The notes beneath the pieces are model-generated. The model did no database searches. It saw only the letters and a program-made list of their open reading frames with translations, and was not told the DNA's origin. Below, piece after piece: positions 8,029 through 16,691 of a stretch of DNA of 64,000 nt (positions are counted from its first letter, which is position 1; the number at the start of each line of letters is the position of its first letter). A program made the position numbers and the translations under genes. Where the stretch lies: contig NZ_CP102930.1 of NCBI RefSeq assembly GCF_025558485.1, forward strand, positions 186,001 through 250,000, read 5' to 3'. The stretch is from Bdellovibrio bacteriovorus. GTDB lineage: Bacteria; Bdellovibrionota; Bdellovibrionia; Bdellovibrionales; Bdellovibrionaceae.

Positions 8029-10983
8029 ATGCAAAAAAGATCCTTTGTTTACGGGCTGGCGTCTCTATTTATAACGACATTTATGATGATGTCCCAAGCC
8101 GAGGCACAGCTGGAAGTTCCTCCCAATCTGAAGTGGAAAACTTTGAAAACCCCACACTTTGAAGTAATTTTTAATGCCGAGCAGCAGGACCTTGGCTACT
8201 TGTACGCCGAAAAACTGGAAAAGGCCTATGCGGAACTGCGCTCTTATTTCCGCACACAGCCCGCAACAACTGTTGTCGTTATCAATGATAAAACGGACAT
8301 CACCAATGGCTACGCCACCCGCATTCCCTATCCCCACATCATGGCCTATCCGGTTTTGCCGGGCCCCGAAGAAAGCCTGGCCGACACCGGTGACTGGGCG
8401 TTTGAACTTTTAGCCCATGAATACACGCATATTCTGACTTTTGAACCGGCCAACGGAATCATGAAACCGCTGCGAGCGGTGTTCGGAACCATCATTGCTC
8501 CGAATATACTGATGCCGCAGTGGTGGAAAGAGGGCGTGGCCGTGGAAATGGAAACCCGCCTGGGACATCACGGTCGCTTGCGCTCTTTATATCAGGACGC
8601 CACCATTCGTGCGATGGTCGATGGACAAAGCTTCTATAATTATGACATCGCCGAAGCCAATGAATCCATTTACACCTGGCCCCAGGGCGCCCGCCCTTAT
8701 CTTTTTGGTTCTTTGATGTGGAGCCAGATGCTGGCAGATCACGGCAATGCCGTGGTGGCAAACCTGCATGAAGCCCAAGGCGGCCGCGTTCCTTACTTTA
8801 TTGAAGCCCCGGCCCGCGAATACATGGGGCGCAGCTACACCGGTCAGTACAACCACATGATGAAATCCACCGAACAGCGTGCACTGGAACAGCTTAAAAC
8901 TTTGCGCGAAGTCACCCCGACGGAAATCATCGTTCCTAAAAACAATTTCCAGTCCGTCAGCGGCCCGGCTATTTCACCGGATGGAAAACATCTGGCTGTA
9001 ATCACAGAGGATGACGGCAACTCTCGTGCCGTTCGCATCATCAGCAAAGAAAATCCTGAACAAAGCTTTCTTGATGCCAAGTCAGCCAACACTATCGAAC
9101 GCTTCAATGAAGGCTTTATCCCTGCAACCCAAAAAGACGGCCCACCCACCGGCAGCATCCAACGCATCAGTTGGTTCCCGGATTCACAGAAGCTGATCTA
9201 CGACAAAATCGACTACACCAACCGCATTCAACGCTATTCCGATTTATTCGTATATGATCTGGGCAGCAAAAAAGCCCAGGCTTTAACAAAGGGTCTGCGC
9301 GCCCGCGAACCGGCAGTTTCCCCTTCCGGGCAACAAGTGGCTTTTGTTAAGTTAGATGGCAATCGCACCCACTTGGGCGTGTTAAAGTTAAACGGAGAAA
9401 AGAATCCGCCGTCTGAAATCATCTTTTCCCCGCAAATGCAGGAACGCATTTCCTATCCCACTTTCTGGGATGAAAGCACGTTGATCTATTCTTTCCGTAA
9501 AGAGGACGGCAGCGAAAATCTGTACCGCATTTCCCTGGATTCACGCCAGCCACAGATCCTGTTTGCCGACCATCCCAACGCCCGCTTCGCCCGCAAAACC
9601 ACCGAAGGGCTGCTGTTTGCCTCCAGTAAAAATGGTGTTCTAAATCTGTATTTGGCCGATCAGGAGCTTAAAAATGCCCGCCCCGTGTCCCATACACTGA
9701 CAGCTCTTTTCACTGCGGATTTGGACCCGGTCAAAAAAGAGATCTTCACCACACAGATGACAGCCCAGGGCCTGCGGGTTTCCGCCATTATGCCGCAAGA
9801 GTGGCAGAAGACCTCCACACCCTTGCCGCAGGTTTCCTCTTTGGTCGGCGACCGTTATGATGCCGTTGAAAGGAATCCCAAAGCGGATGCAGAAGCCCGC
9901 GCCGTGCTGGCTGATGCCAAACTGGAAGACTATTCTCCGTATGGTTATTTGCTGCCGCGCTATTGGATTCCCTTCATCTCCGGATCATCCAGCGAAACCG
10001 GGGTTGTTTTGCAGGCACAGACTTCCGGTTTTGATCCTTTGAAAAAACATTCCTACGCGCTTTCCGCCTCTTGGGATACAGCCATCAACAAAGGCAGTTT
10101 ACTGGGAAGCTATTTGAATCAAACGACCTCTTTGCCTTTGGCACTGATTGCTTACAAACGCAGTTATTATCTGGGCACCACCACCAACGAAATCGAAGAC
10201 ACCGGCACTCAGTTGTCCGTGCTTCCTGACAGCTACTGGATGTCGATTTATACCAACCTGCAACTGGGCTGGCAGTATCTGGAACGCACCAACGCTCATA
10301 CCACCGTCAAGCGCACCGGGCCTTATGCTTACCTGAACTATGCCAACTATTCTGACTCCGGCGCACAAATTTCACCGGAATCCGGTGGCGGAGCTTATCT
10401 GGGAGCTTACAACTATATTGCCCAGAACGGTTACCTGAACCATTCCCAGTTCATCACCGGCGGGGAAATCTATCTGTCACGTTATCTGCCGAAACATCAT
10501 GCGATCATGCTGCGGGTGAATGGCGCATATATCCCGGAGAAAATTTCCTCCATCTACGGAGTCTCTACAGAATCAATGGTGTTTGTGCCCGACAGTCCCT
10601 TGCCGCAGTATATTTTGCGTGGCTACAAACGCGGACAGCTTTTCGGCCGGAATCTGGTGACGATGAATGCTGAATACCGCCTGCCTTTGAAGGAAATCTA
10701 CAGCGGGTCCGGCACTGATCCGCTCTTCTTCCGCCGCATTTATGGATCCCTGATCGTTGATGGCGCTGCTGCCGATGGTGTCTTTATCAATGAAACCAAG
10801 CCTTCTGAAACCGTGGCTCTGAACAAAAAACAGTTCTGGAGTTCCGGTGTCGAAGTGAAGTTGGAAACAACCTTGGGTTACGTCGTCCCGGTAACTTTCG
10901 TTGCCGGATACTATGTGGCCTTCCAGGCAGAACAGGGTGCGGAAGGCGTTCTGGCAACGGCACTGCAAATAACCGGCTTCTAA
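8029..10983 (+). CDS. Exported metallopeptidase-like / TolB-type propeller / beta-barrel fusion protein
   Basis: A 984-residue exported protein (signal ending QAEA-QL). Three parts are visible. Residues about 30-280 form a gluzincin-like domain with HEYTH at 130-134 and a candidate third metal ligand in WWKEG (Glu168), as in the peptidase MA clan. Residues about 305-610 contain repeated TolB/WD40-like blades (ISPDGKHLAVITEDD, SPSGQQVAFVKLDG, TFWDESTLIYSFRKEDG). Residues about 650-984 look like an outer-membrane barrel (many alternating aromatic strands; ALSASWDTAINKGSLLGSYL). The last residues, QITGF, end in the Phe typical of BAM substrates. It is divergent from pal. A surface protease or processing factor is an inference. 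Confidence 0.8.
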   Translation: MQKRSFVYGLASLFITTFMMMSQAEAQLEVPPNLKWKTLKTPHFEVIFNAEQQDLGYLYAEKLEKAYAELRSYFRTQPATTVVVINDKTDITNGYATRIPYPHIMAYPVLPGPEESLADTGDWAFELLAHEYTHILTFEPANGIMKPLRAVFGTIIAPNILMPQWWKEGVAVEMETRLGHHGRLRSLYQDATIRAMVDGQSFYNYDIAEANESIYTWPQGARPYLFGSLMWSQMLADHGNAVVANLHEAQGGRVPYFIEAPAREYMGRSYTGQYNHMMKSTEQRALEQLKTLREVTPTEIIVPKNNFQSVSGPAISPDGKHLAVITEDDGNSRAVRIISKENPEQSFLDAKSANTIERFNEGFIPATQKDGPPTGSIQRISWFPDSQKLIYDKIDYTNRIQRYSDLFVYDLGSKKAQALTKGLRAREPAVSPSGQQVAFVKLDGNRTHLGVLKLNGEKNPPSEIIFSPQMQERISYPTFWDESTLIYSFRKEDGSENLYRISLDSRQPQILFADHPNARFARKTTEGLLFASSKNGVLNLYLADQELKNARPVSHTLTALFTADLDPVKKEIFTTQMTAQGLRVSAIMPQEWQKTSTPLPQVSSLVGDRYDAVERNPKADAEARAVLADAKLEDYSPYGYLLPRYWIPFISGSSSETGVVLQAQTSGFDPLKKHSYALSASWDTAINKGSLLGSYLNQTTSLPLALIAYKRSYYLGTTTNEIEDTGTQLSVLPDSYWMSIYTNLQLGWQYLERTNAHTTVKRTGPYAYLNYANYSDSGAQISPESGGGAYLGAYNYIAQNGYLNHSQFITGGEIYLSRYLPKHHAIMLRVNGAYIPEKISSIYGVSTESMVFVPDSPLPQYILRGYKRGQLFGRNLVTMNAEYRLPLKEIYSGSGTDPLFFRRIYGSLIVDGAAADGVFINETKPSETVALNKKQFWSSGVEVKLETTLGYVVPVTFVAGYYVAFQAEQGAEGVLATALQITGF

Positions 10984-11108
10984 GTCGGTTTATTGCGGTG
11001 AGCCAAACCGCTCCATCTTGACAAAGACACAGCCCCTCGAAATTATTGAAGATATCGACAACTAGCGGCGAGGATGCTGCTCTATGCTGTCACCTTGGGG
11101 GGAGATTC

Positions 11109-11618
11109 ATGGAAAAAATCAGCTGGATTAAAGAACTTGTGAAGGCTGAGCAACAGATGGAGGAATCCGGTCTTGTTGATATGAGCTTTGGTTTTGACGC
11201 CGAAAAGATTCTTATCAACGACACGATTCAGTTCCTTCTTGCTATGAAAACCGAGTTCGTGGATGCATCAACGTCCTTCAACGAACTGAAACCGTCGGCT
11301 TTGGGCCGTATTAAAATTTACGGTATCGCAAAAACACATGCAGACTTCATGCTGTTCCGTAACGGCTTTAAAATGATCTTCTCATTAAAGGCGCCGGGAC
11401 AAATCAGCATTCGCTTCAACTTCATCGGCACCAATTACATCCCGACTCCGGGCATGGAAGCAGCACAAACTGCCACCAATGTGATGGATGAACATATTGT
11501 CGAGGCTAAATGGGGTGCCTTCGGCGAAGTGATCTGGACTTACCAGAACCAGCCCATCAAGCTGGAATACATGGTTCGCCACTACATGACTCTTTTCATC
11601 AAAGAGAGTTCCAAATAA
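11109..11618 (+). CDS. Hypothetical soluble protein, 169 aa
   Basis: I do not recognise this protein. I choose ATG at 11109 because GGGGGAG lies just upstream; a longer reading to 11046 has no ribosome-binding site. The 169-residue product has no signal peptide or membrane helix. It is mixed alpha/beta, with a central segment FRNGFKMIFSLKAPGQISIRFNF that looks like adjacent beta strands. A strong bidirectional terminator follows directly. It stands alone between the barrel-protein gene and a convergent PepSY-like gene. Confidence 0.75.
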   Translation: MEKISWIKELVKAEQQMEESGLVDMSFGFDAEKILINDTIQFLLAMKTEFVDASTSFNELKPSALGRIKIYGIAKTHADFMLFRNGFKMIFSLKAPGQISIRFNFIGTNYIPTPGMEAAQTATNVMDEHIVEAKWGAFGEVIWTYQNQPIKLEYMVRHYMTLFIKESSK

Positions 11619-11655
11619 AAAAGGCCCCGATCACAGTTCGGGGCCTTTTCTTTTT
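11619..11655. terminator. Bidirectional rho-independent terminator
   Basis: A 12-bp perfect stem (11619-11630 with 11638-11649, core GGCCCCGA/TCGGGGCC) with a 7-base loop is flanked by A and T runs on both sides. It serves the convergent genes ending at 11618 and 11660. Confidence 0.93.
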
Positions 11656-11659
11656 TAGA

Positions 11660-11920
11660 CTATTTTGATTTTACAATCGTGGCATCGACCGGATTAAAAT
11701 AGATCTCCACTTTCTTGCCATCTTTATCCAGCCCATAGATTTCGTAGCAGGTTCCCGGCTGTTTGAATTTATTGATTTTGTAGCCCATCTCTTCGACTTT
11801 CGTTTTAAAAGCCTCCTCGGACATCCACTTGTCTTTGGGTTGGTCCGTGCAGCTTTTCTTGGCTTGGGCATTCAGGCTCGCCAGAACGATCACACCTGCG
11901 ATAAGAACGATTTGCTTCAT
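11660..11920 (-). CDS. Small periplasmic PepSY-like protein
   Basis: An 86-residue exported protein with a signal peptide (MKQIVLIAGVIVLASLNAQA-KK). The mature part is one PepSY-type unit: a helix (SEEAFKTKVEEMGYKINKFKQ), then strands (CYEIYGLDKDGKKVEIYFNPVDATIV). Two Cys residues may form a disulphide. Small PepSY proteins frequently sit beside b-type cytochromes, and here the cytochrome b561 gene is divergent across an intergenic region with inverted repeats. The two may share regulation. A binding or inhibitory role is family knowledge; its partner is inferred. Confidence 0.8.
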   Translation of the reverse strand: MKQIVLIAGVIVLASLNAQAKKSCTDQPKDKWMSEEAFKTKVEEMGYKINKFKQPGTCYEIYGLDKDGKKVEIYFNPVDATIVKSK

Positions 11921-12000
11921 AAGAATCTCCTTTTTTGCCCCGATATTTTTCTTGGGGCGTTTTCAAAAATATTGATCTGAGGCCGTCTCTTGTAAATATG

Positions 12001-12047
12001 GCAAAGGACCTAAATACCTAATATCAGTGGTTTTAGGTCATTTGCCC
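12001..12047. promoter_or_regulatory. Imperfect inverted repeat in the divergent PepSY/cytochrome b561 promoter region
   Basis: GACCTAAA (from 12007) and TTTTAGGTC (ending about 12040), bordered by GCAAA and TTTGC, make a long imperfect inverted repeat between the divergent starts at 11920 and 12115. The arms contain the AGGTC motif seen in several other intergenic regions of the window. A regulator-binding site is possible. Confidence 0.4.
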
Positions 12048-12114
12048 CATGGACGCCGCGACCGACTCCACCGATAATTTGAGACATACGGGGCACCCCC
12101 AGATCGGAGTCACT

Positions 12115-12861
12115 ATGCGGAACCATCTTATTTATGATCTACCAACTCGACTTTTCCATTGGATCTTTGTAGGACTTTTCCTAACGGCCTTTATTATCGC
12201 CCAGACCGTGGAAGATGATTCTGCCACTTTCACTTTTCACATGCTGGCCGGGCTGATGCTGACCTTCGTGGTCTTGCTGCGGATTGTCTGGGGATTTGTG
12301 GGCAGTAAACATGCCAAATTCAAAGATTTCTCTCTTCATCCAAAGTCGGTCTTTACTTACTTTCAGGGGATCCTGTCGGGCTCTAAAGAACGTTGGGCCG
12401 GGCACAATCCAGCCTCCAGTTGGGCGGCGCTGCTGATGATGTTCTTTGCCCTAGGCCTCGGGTTGACCGGATTCCTGATGACCTCAGGCCCCAACAAAGA
12501 AAACTTTGAGGATATTCACGAACTTCTGTCCAATGGCTTTATCATTGTCGCTGTTTTACATGTGGCGGGTGTTCTTTTGCACACTTTGCGACATAAAGAA
12601 ATGATTGGCCTCAGCATGATTGATGGCAAAAAAAATGACGTCCCGACAACTGAAGAAATCAACTCGTCCCGCCCCGCGGTCGGTGTTTTGTTCCTGGGAC
12701 TTGTTATTGCACTTTCTGCATATATCTATAAAAATTATGACAGACAAAACCAGACTCTGCAGCTATTCGGCACTCAACTTCAACTGGGTGAAAACGAAGC
12801 CTCCGGTCATGGAAGCGATGGCAAGGACGATGACGACTGGGCCAGCGTGAGAGAGGATTAA
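12115..12861 (+). CDS. Cytochrome b561-family integral membrane protein
   Basis: A di-haem-type membrane cytochrome of about 248 residues. The start at 12115 has GGAG upstream and gives the usual opening YDLPTRLFHWIFVGLF, whose His in RLFHW is a haem ligand. Further helices carry FTFHMLAGLMLTFVVLLRIVWGF, a third hydrophobic segment and FIIVAVLHVAGVLLHTLRH, providing additional His ligands. After four core helices a fifth segment and an acidic Asp-rich tail (GKDDDDWASVRED) follow. It is expected to transfer electrons in the inner membrane. The LuxR-type regulator starts 9 bases downstream and is probably co-expressed. Confidence 0.85.
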   Translation: MRNHLIYDLPTRLFHWIFVGLFLTAFIIAQTVEDDSATFTFHMLAGLMLTFVVLLRIVWGFVGSKHAKFKDFSLHPKSVFTYFQGILSGSKERWAGHNPASSWAALLMMFFALGLGLTGFLMTSGPNKENFEDIHELLSNGFIIVAVLHVAGVLLHTLRHKEMIGLSMIDGKKNDVPTTEEINSSRPAVGVLFLGLVIALSAYIYKNYDRQNQTLQLFGTQLQLGENEASGHGSDGKDDDDWASVRED

Positions 12862-12870
12862 GGTGTCATT

Positions 12871-13380
12871 TTGAGCAATAAAGAAAGAAGCCTCATAGCC
12901 GTGGTTCTTTTCATCATCGCCGTGATGGCAGGCCTGGATCTGTTTACAGATTCCCAAGAAGGAGTTGCCCTATGGCATGTGCTTGTCGAAGGGACGATTG
13001 GAATTGCGGCTCTGTTCGGTGTCTTCTATGTCTTGCGGGGCTCTGTTGTACTGAAGCATCGCCTGGATCGGGAAATTCGTGATTTCTCACAGTTCAAAAA
13101 AGAGGCCGAAATCTGGAGAGCGGAATCCAGGAAGTACATGGAAGGTCTTTCCCTGGCGATTGATCAACAACTGTCCAAGTGGAACCTGTCAAAGGCCGAA
13201 AAGGAAGTGGCGTTTTTACTTCTGAAAGGCCTGAGCTTGAAAGAGATCGCCGAGGTTCGCAGCACATCTGAAAAAACCGTTCGTGCCCAATCCGCCGCAG
13301 TCTATGCAAAAGCGGGATTGGCGGGACGCTCGGAACTTTCGGCATTTTTCCTGGAAGATTTACTGGTGCCAGTCGAATAA
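12871..13380 (+). CDS. Membrane-anchored LuxR-type HTH regulator
   Basis: The reading frame starts with TTG at 12871, with AAGGTG upstream and no better ATG. Two transmembrane helices (about residues 8-22 and 38-56) are followed by a short helical linker. A C-terminal LuxR/GerE helix-turn-helix follows (LSKAEKEVAFLLLKGLSLKEIAEVRSTSEKTVRAQSAAVYAKAGLAGRSEL read in segments, about 105-160). No receiver domain is present, so DNA binding would be controlled through the membrane part. Being nine bases behind the cytochrome gene suggests a redox-linked regulator, which is an inference from context only. Confidence 0.8.
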   Translation: MSNKERSLIAVVLFIIAVMAGLDLFTDSQEGVALWHVLVEGTIGIAALFGVFYVLRGSVVLKHRLDREIRDFSQFKKEAEIWRAESRKYMEGLSLAIDQQLSKWNLSKAEKEVAFLLLKGLSLKEIAEVRSTSEKTVRAQSAAVYAKAGLAGRSELSAFFLEDLLVPVE

Positions 13381-13383
13381 AGA

Positions 13384-13417
13384 TCAAAAGCCCCGGCTTG
13401 AGGCCGAGGCTTTTTGA
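13384..13417. terminator. Terminator between convergent genes
   Basis: AAAGCCCCGGC and GCCGAGGCTTT (about 13387-13413) form a stem with one mismatch and a short loop, followed by T-rich sequence. It is placed between the LuxR-type gene and the convergent serine protease gene. Confidence 0.75.
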
Positions 13418-13426
13418 GAGCGGTTT

Positions 13427-14227
13427 TTACTGAAGATCACGAATCGCTTTGGCGATGAAATCCTGATGCGCATCCACACGTGTGAATACAGAGAAGAGCA
13501 TGCATTTTGGAGTCAGAAGACCTGGCAAAGAGTCTCCTCGACTTGCCACACCCCAGACATGCAAACGGCCGTTCAATTCAAGATAAGCCGGACCACCGGA
13601 ATCACCACTGCAAATACCACGGCGAACAGACTGACCCAACATCACTTCCGTGCGGGAGAAGTTCACATCTTCAATGGAAAGTTTGGCAGTTCTCAGTGTA
13701 CCAGCACCTTTACTTAGCAAAATCGTCCAGTTCAAACCGTAACCGGCAACGATCGTGCGAACGTTGTTGTTCAAATAACCTGAATCAAACAACATCGGAG
13801 CCACCTGGAAACCGGCCGGAGCTTCACCTTCAAAGCGAAGAACTGCGATATCATTAGTATCTTTGGCCTGCACATCACCAGTATAACCGTCGTGAACAAC
13901 CTGTCCGGTCACGCGGCGGATTTGTTCTTTGCTGGCTTTCTTCATTTCAGGGGCAAAGATCACAACCAGATCTTTTGCCTTAGGGTCCACACAGTGTGCC
14001 GCAGTCAGAACCAGATTTTTTGCAATCAAAGTTCCAGAACAAATGTAACCAATTTTAGATTCATAAATACCGACCGTGCTGCGACCGATATTGCTGAAAC
14101 TTTCAACCTTGTCACCGCCAACGATCTGAGAAGCCTCTGTCGGATTCAGTGTTTGTTCCTGAAAATTTTGTGGAGCGCATGCCGCCACCAGAAAAAGAGA
14201 TGCAATCAATAGTACTGCTTTATTCAT
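13427..14227 (-). CDS. Trypsin-like serine protease, lipoprotein
   Basis: A 266-residue S1-family protease with a lipoprotein signal (LLIASLFLVAAC-APQ). After a short propeptide it has the activation sequence QIVGG (about 36). The catalytic His is in LTAAHC, the Asp in DTNDIAVL, and the Ser in GDSGGP preceded by a disulphide Cys. The triad is complete, so the enzyme should be active once cleaved before IVGG. Bdellovibrio encodes many such secreted or surface proteases, fitting digestion of prey protein, though no specific substrate can be named. It is monocistronic, with a terminator shared with the opposite gene. Confidence 0.93.
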   Translation of the reverse strand: MNKAVLLIASLFLVAACAPQNFQEQTLNPTEASQIVGGDKVESFSNIGRSTVGIYESKIGYICSGTLIAKNLVLTAAHCVDPKAKDLVVIFAPEMKKASKEQIRRVTGQVVHDGYTGDVQAKDTNDIAVLRFEGEAPAGFQVAPMLFDSGYLNNNVRTIVAGYGLNWTILLSKGAGTLRTAKLSIEDVNFSRTEVMLGQSVRRGICSGDSGGPAYLELNGRLHVWGVASRGDSLPGLLTPKCMLFSVFTRVDAHQDFIAKAIRDLQ

Positions 14228-14411
14228 AAAGCCTCCGTTTGTATGGGCGGAGGTTTATTACAAGACCCCGGATCAACGCCAGTCTATTGCTTGACAGTTT
14301 TGCGCCCTTTTTGTCAGTCCCCAGGTTTTTCCTCTGAAAAGCCCCTTTAAAACGAATCTATCGCTTCTGGATCTTAAAATCCTGGCCCTGACTTCGCATT
14401 AAGTTAAAGCC

Positions 14412-15377
14412 ATGAAATCGCTTCTATCTGCACTTCTAAGTCTGCTTCTGTTCCCCGGATCTGCCCGGGCTGGGGCGGACTATGCGGTTTCCGAAGTTTC
14501 AATTAGAAAGGCTCCTTGCCATTTTGCGGTGGCCCGGACGGATCAGGAGATTCAAAACCACTTCCTGCAAAGAGCCGACAGAATAACCAGCGAAAATACC
14601 GCGCAAGGATTCAGCTTTAAAAATGATTCAGCAGAACTTATTCGGGTCTTTAAAAATCTGACCGAAGCGGACCCTTACAGCGAGATCCGCAAGGATACCC
14701 GTCTGCTTGCTACTGCTGCCGGACATTGTTCAACCGTGATCTGTGCCACGGAATATCTGTTTGGAAAAGACAACGCCTGGAAAGTCCTTTACCTGAACAG
14801 CCGGTTTAATTTGAATGTCTCACACCTGCGCTTTGATCACGCTTCAGCATGGAGATCCGCAGAGCTTGACACGATTCTTAATGCTTTAAGTTTTGTACCG
14901 ACGGAGCTTAGCCGTTTTTCTGAAAATAAAAAACTGGTGCATTATCGCCGGGGCGCCAAAGATCCCCGCAATGAAAGTTCGGCGGTGGCCGCCAACAGCG
15001 AAATTCTGGTTTATGATTTCTGGAATACTCTGAGTGAAGAAAAACAAATCTATATCTTACTGCACGAATTCGCCCACCTTTGGGCTTTACGTGATGATGG
15101 CAATGACCTTGATCGCAGCGAGGACTGGCTGCACCTGACAGGCTGGGAAATGATCCCGGCGATTCCCGATGTTCTATGGCAGCATAACGGTCAAAAAACC
15201 TTCTGGGTTTCCAATTATGCGCAAAGCAATTCCATTGAGGACTTTGCTGAAAGTGTGATGGCTTATTTATTTGAACCTCAGAAACTTCAGAGGAATGATC
15301 CGGCCAAATACAGCTTCCTTAAAAAATCTCTTTTTAAAGGGAAAGACTTTCATCAGCCCGGCCAGTGCGCAAACTAA
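14412..15377 (+). CDS. Secreted HExxH putative zinc metalloprotease
   Basis: The 321-residue product has a signal peptide (SLLSALLSLLLFPGSARA-GA). The zinc-binding motif HEFAHLWALRDD is at about residues 217-228. About 50 residues on comes NSIEDFAESVMAYLF, whose Glu could be the third metal ligand, an arrangement seen in gluzincin-like peptidases. The N-terminal 200 residues are not a family I can name. It probably acts in the periplasm or outside the cell. The last four bases overlap the end of the convergent gene at 15374. Confidence 0.75.
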   Translation: MKSLLSALLSLLLFPGSARAGADYAVSEVSIRKAPCHFAVARTDQEIQNHFLQRADRITSENTAQGFSFKNDSAELIRVFKNLTEADPYSEIRKDTRLLATAAGHCSTVICATEYLFGKDNAWKVLYLNSRFNLNVSHLRFDHASAWRSAELDTILNALSFVPTELSRFSENKKLVHYRRGAKDPRNESSAVAANSEILVYDFWNTLSEEKQIYILLHEFAHLWALRDDGNDLDRSEDWLHLTGWEMIPAIPDVLWQHNGQKTFWVSNYAQSNSIEDFAESVMAYLFEPQKLQRNDPAKYSFLKKSLFKGKDFHQPGQCAN

Positions 15378-15616
15378 ACCACTCGCTGAAACTTGGGACT
15401 GCCTGAAGAAAAAATCTGAAACTGCAAGGGGTGCACGCTTTGCACCTGCAACTGAATAGGGTCCCCTTTTTTAAGCTGGCGCCCGGTATGATTGGATATC
15501 AACAGCAATTCACCCTGAAAATTGCAAAGAGCTGCTGTGGCGGAAGTCACTTCTTCAACAACAGCATTCAGAATACGGCCTTTTTCCAATGATCGAAGAA
15601 AAGCCGCTGATGCCAT
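15374..15616 (-). CDS. Small beta-rich protein, flagellar-locus type
   Basis: An 80-residue protein starting two bases after the DUF2802-like gene stop, so the two are one operon. The pattern ILNAVVEEVTSATAALCNFQGELLLI...GRQLKKGDPIQLQVQSVHPLQFQI resembles the small beta domain seen in FliK-type hook-length proteins, but I am not certain. There is no signal peptide. A motility-related role is suggested by its neighbour. An unrelated OB-like or PilZ-like fold remains possible. Confidence 0.6.
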   Translation of the reverse strand: MASAAFLRSLEKGRILNAVVEEVTSATAALCNFQGELLLISNHTGRQLKKGDPIQLQVQSVHPLQFQIFSSGSPKFQRVV

Positions 15617-15618
15617 AA

Positions 15619-16530
15619 TTAATCCATATCCTTGGTCAGATCAATGCGACGGAACTGCACCGGACGGATCTCCGGTTCCCCAATGTACTGAACAGGTCTT
15701 TGTGTTGCCACTGTCGCAGCTGTCGGCGCGGCCGGAGTTGGTTTTTCACTTAGGAAAGTCTGCGCAATATTCTGAGTCACATTGAATAAAGCGGACACAT
15801 TGTTCGCAGTCTGTTGTGCCGCTTTTTCTTCGGCTTCCACTTCCTCGCAGGCCGCTTTGAAAGCGTCACCCAGTTTTTTCAAAGCCTCTTTGTCGGCTTT
15901 GGGAACTTCAAACGCGGTGCTGATTTCGATAGGAATTTCTTTTTGCAAAGGAGCCATAAAGCTGATGTTATCCACATCACTCAAATCTGAAGCACTGACT
16001 TCCTCCTGAACCTCCTCGTTGGCCCATTCCGGCAGACTGTCTTCACAGAACATCAGCTGGTCACGATTCACTTTGGCGATAAATTCAATTTCACCTCTGG
16101 ACAAATCCACTTCCTGCGCAATTTCATCCACGCTCATCCCCTGATGGGCCATGCGTGCGGCTTTGACATACTTCACTGTATTCTGGCGTTCGATGATTTC
16201 AGTGTGCGGGATGCGGTCCTGGAAGATTTTCGCCACTTCCAGACTCTTTTGCATGTTCTGTTCAATTTTACCAATTTGCTTATCCGCAGCCTGAATCTTG
16301 GACTGGATGTCTTTGACCTTCTGTTCTAACAGGGCCGTCAACTGATTCACCTGAGTTTCTGTGCGATCCGACAGATCCTCCAAAACGGCAATCTTGCTTT
16401 GCAGAAGCTGCAGGCCTTTGCTAAGGCGCGGATCATCTTTTGGAGGACGATTTAAGCGCACCCACAGACCGACCACACCAGCCAAAAGAATCAAGTTCAC
16501 CAGAATTTGTAGCAGCACCCAAAAGCTCAC
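15619..16530 (-). CDS. DUF2802-like membrane protein, probable flagellar-locus regulator
   Basis: It starts with GTG at 16530, placed by a strong AGGAGG six bases upstream. One N-terminal transmembrane helix (residues 3-23) is followed by a coiled coil (about 40-105). Then comes a short helix-turn-helix-like segment KAARMAHQGMSVDEIAQEV DLSRGEIEFI (about 127-152), the core of the DUF2802 family often encoded in flagellar gene clusters. The C-terminal 150 residues are acidic and low in conservation. A regulatory or structural link to motility is inferred from the family. Confidence 0.7.
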   Translation of the reverse strand: MSFWVLLQILVNLILLAGVVGLWVRLNRPPKDDPRLSKGLQLLQSKIAVLEDLSDRTETQVNQLTALLEQKVKDIQSKIQAADKQIGKIEQNMQKSLEVAKIFQDRIPHTEIIERQNTVKYVKAARMAHQGMSVDEIAQEVDLSRGEIEFIAKVNRDQLMFCEDSLPEWANEEVQEEVSASDLSDVDNISFMAPLQKEIPIEISTAFEVPKADKEALKKLGDAFKAACEEVEAEEKAAQQTANNVSALFNVTQNIAQTFLSEKPTPAAPTAATVATQRPVQYIGEPEIRPVQFRRIDLTKDMD

Positions 16531-16573
16531 CCATCGCCTCCTCGGCTAGACCCAGCTTTAATCTTAGATGGCC

Positions 16574-16626
16574 AAGGTCCGTCCTACAATGAGACCTAGG
16601 TCCTAAATGTATCAAAGCAGGACCTA
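16574..16626. promoter_or_regulatory. Cluster of GGTCC/CTAGGTCC motifs in a divergent promoter region
   Basis: Between the divergent starts at 16530 and 16692 there are three copies of the motif: AAGGTCC (16574-16580), palindromic GACCTAGGTC (16593-16602) and GGACCTAG (16620-16627). The same palindrome recurs at 35274 and 35373. They look like binding sites for a dimeric regulator; none is known to me. Confidence 0.45.
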
Positions 16627-16691
16627 GACCCCAGATCGCTTTGGGACGGAAATTCCAGTGTGTTATTATGCAACAAAGGGGAGTTTGTATT

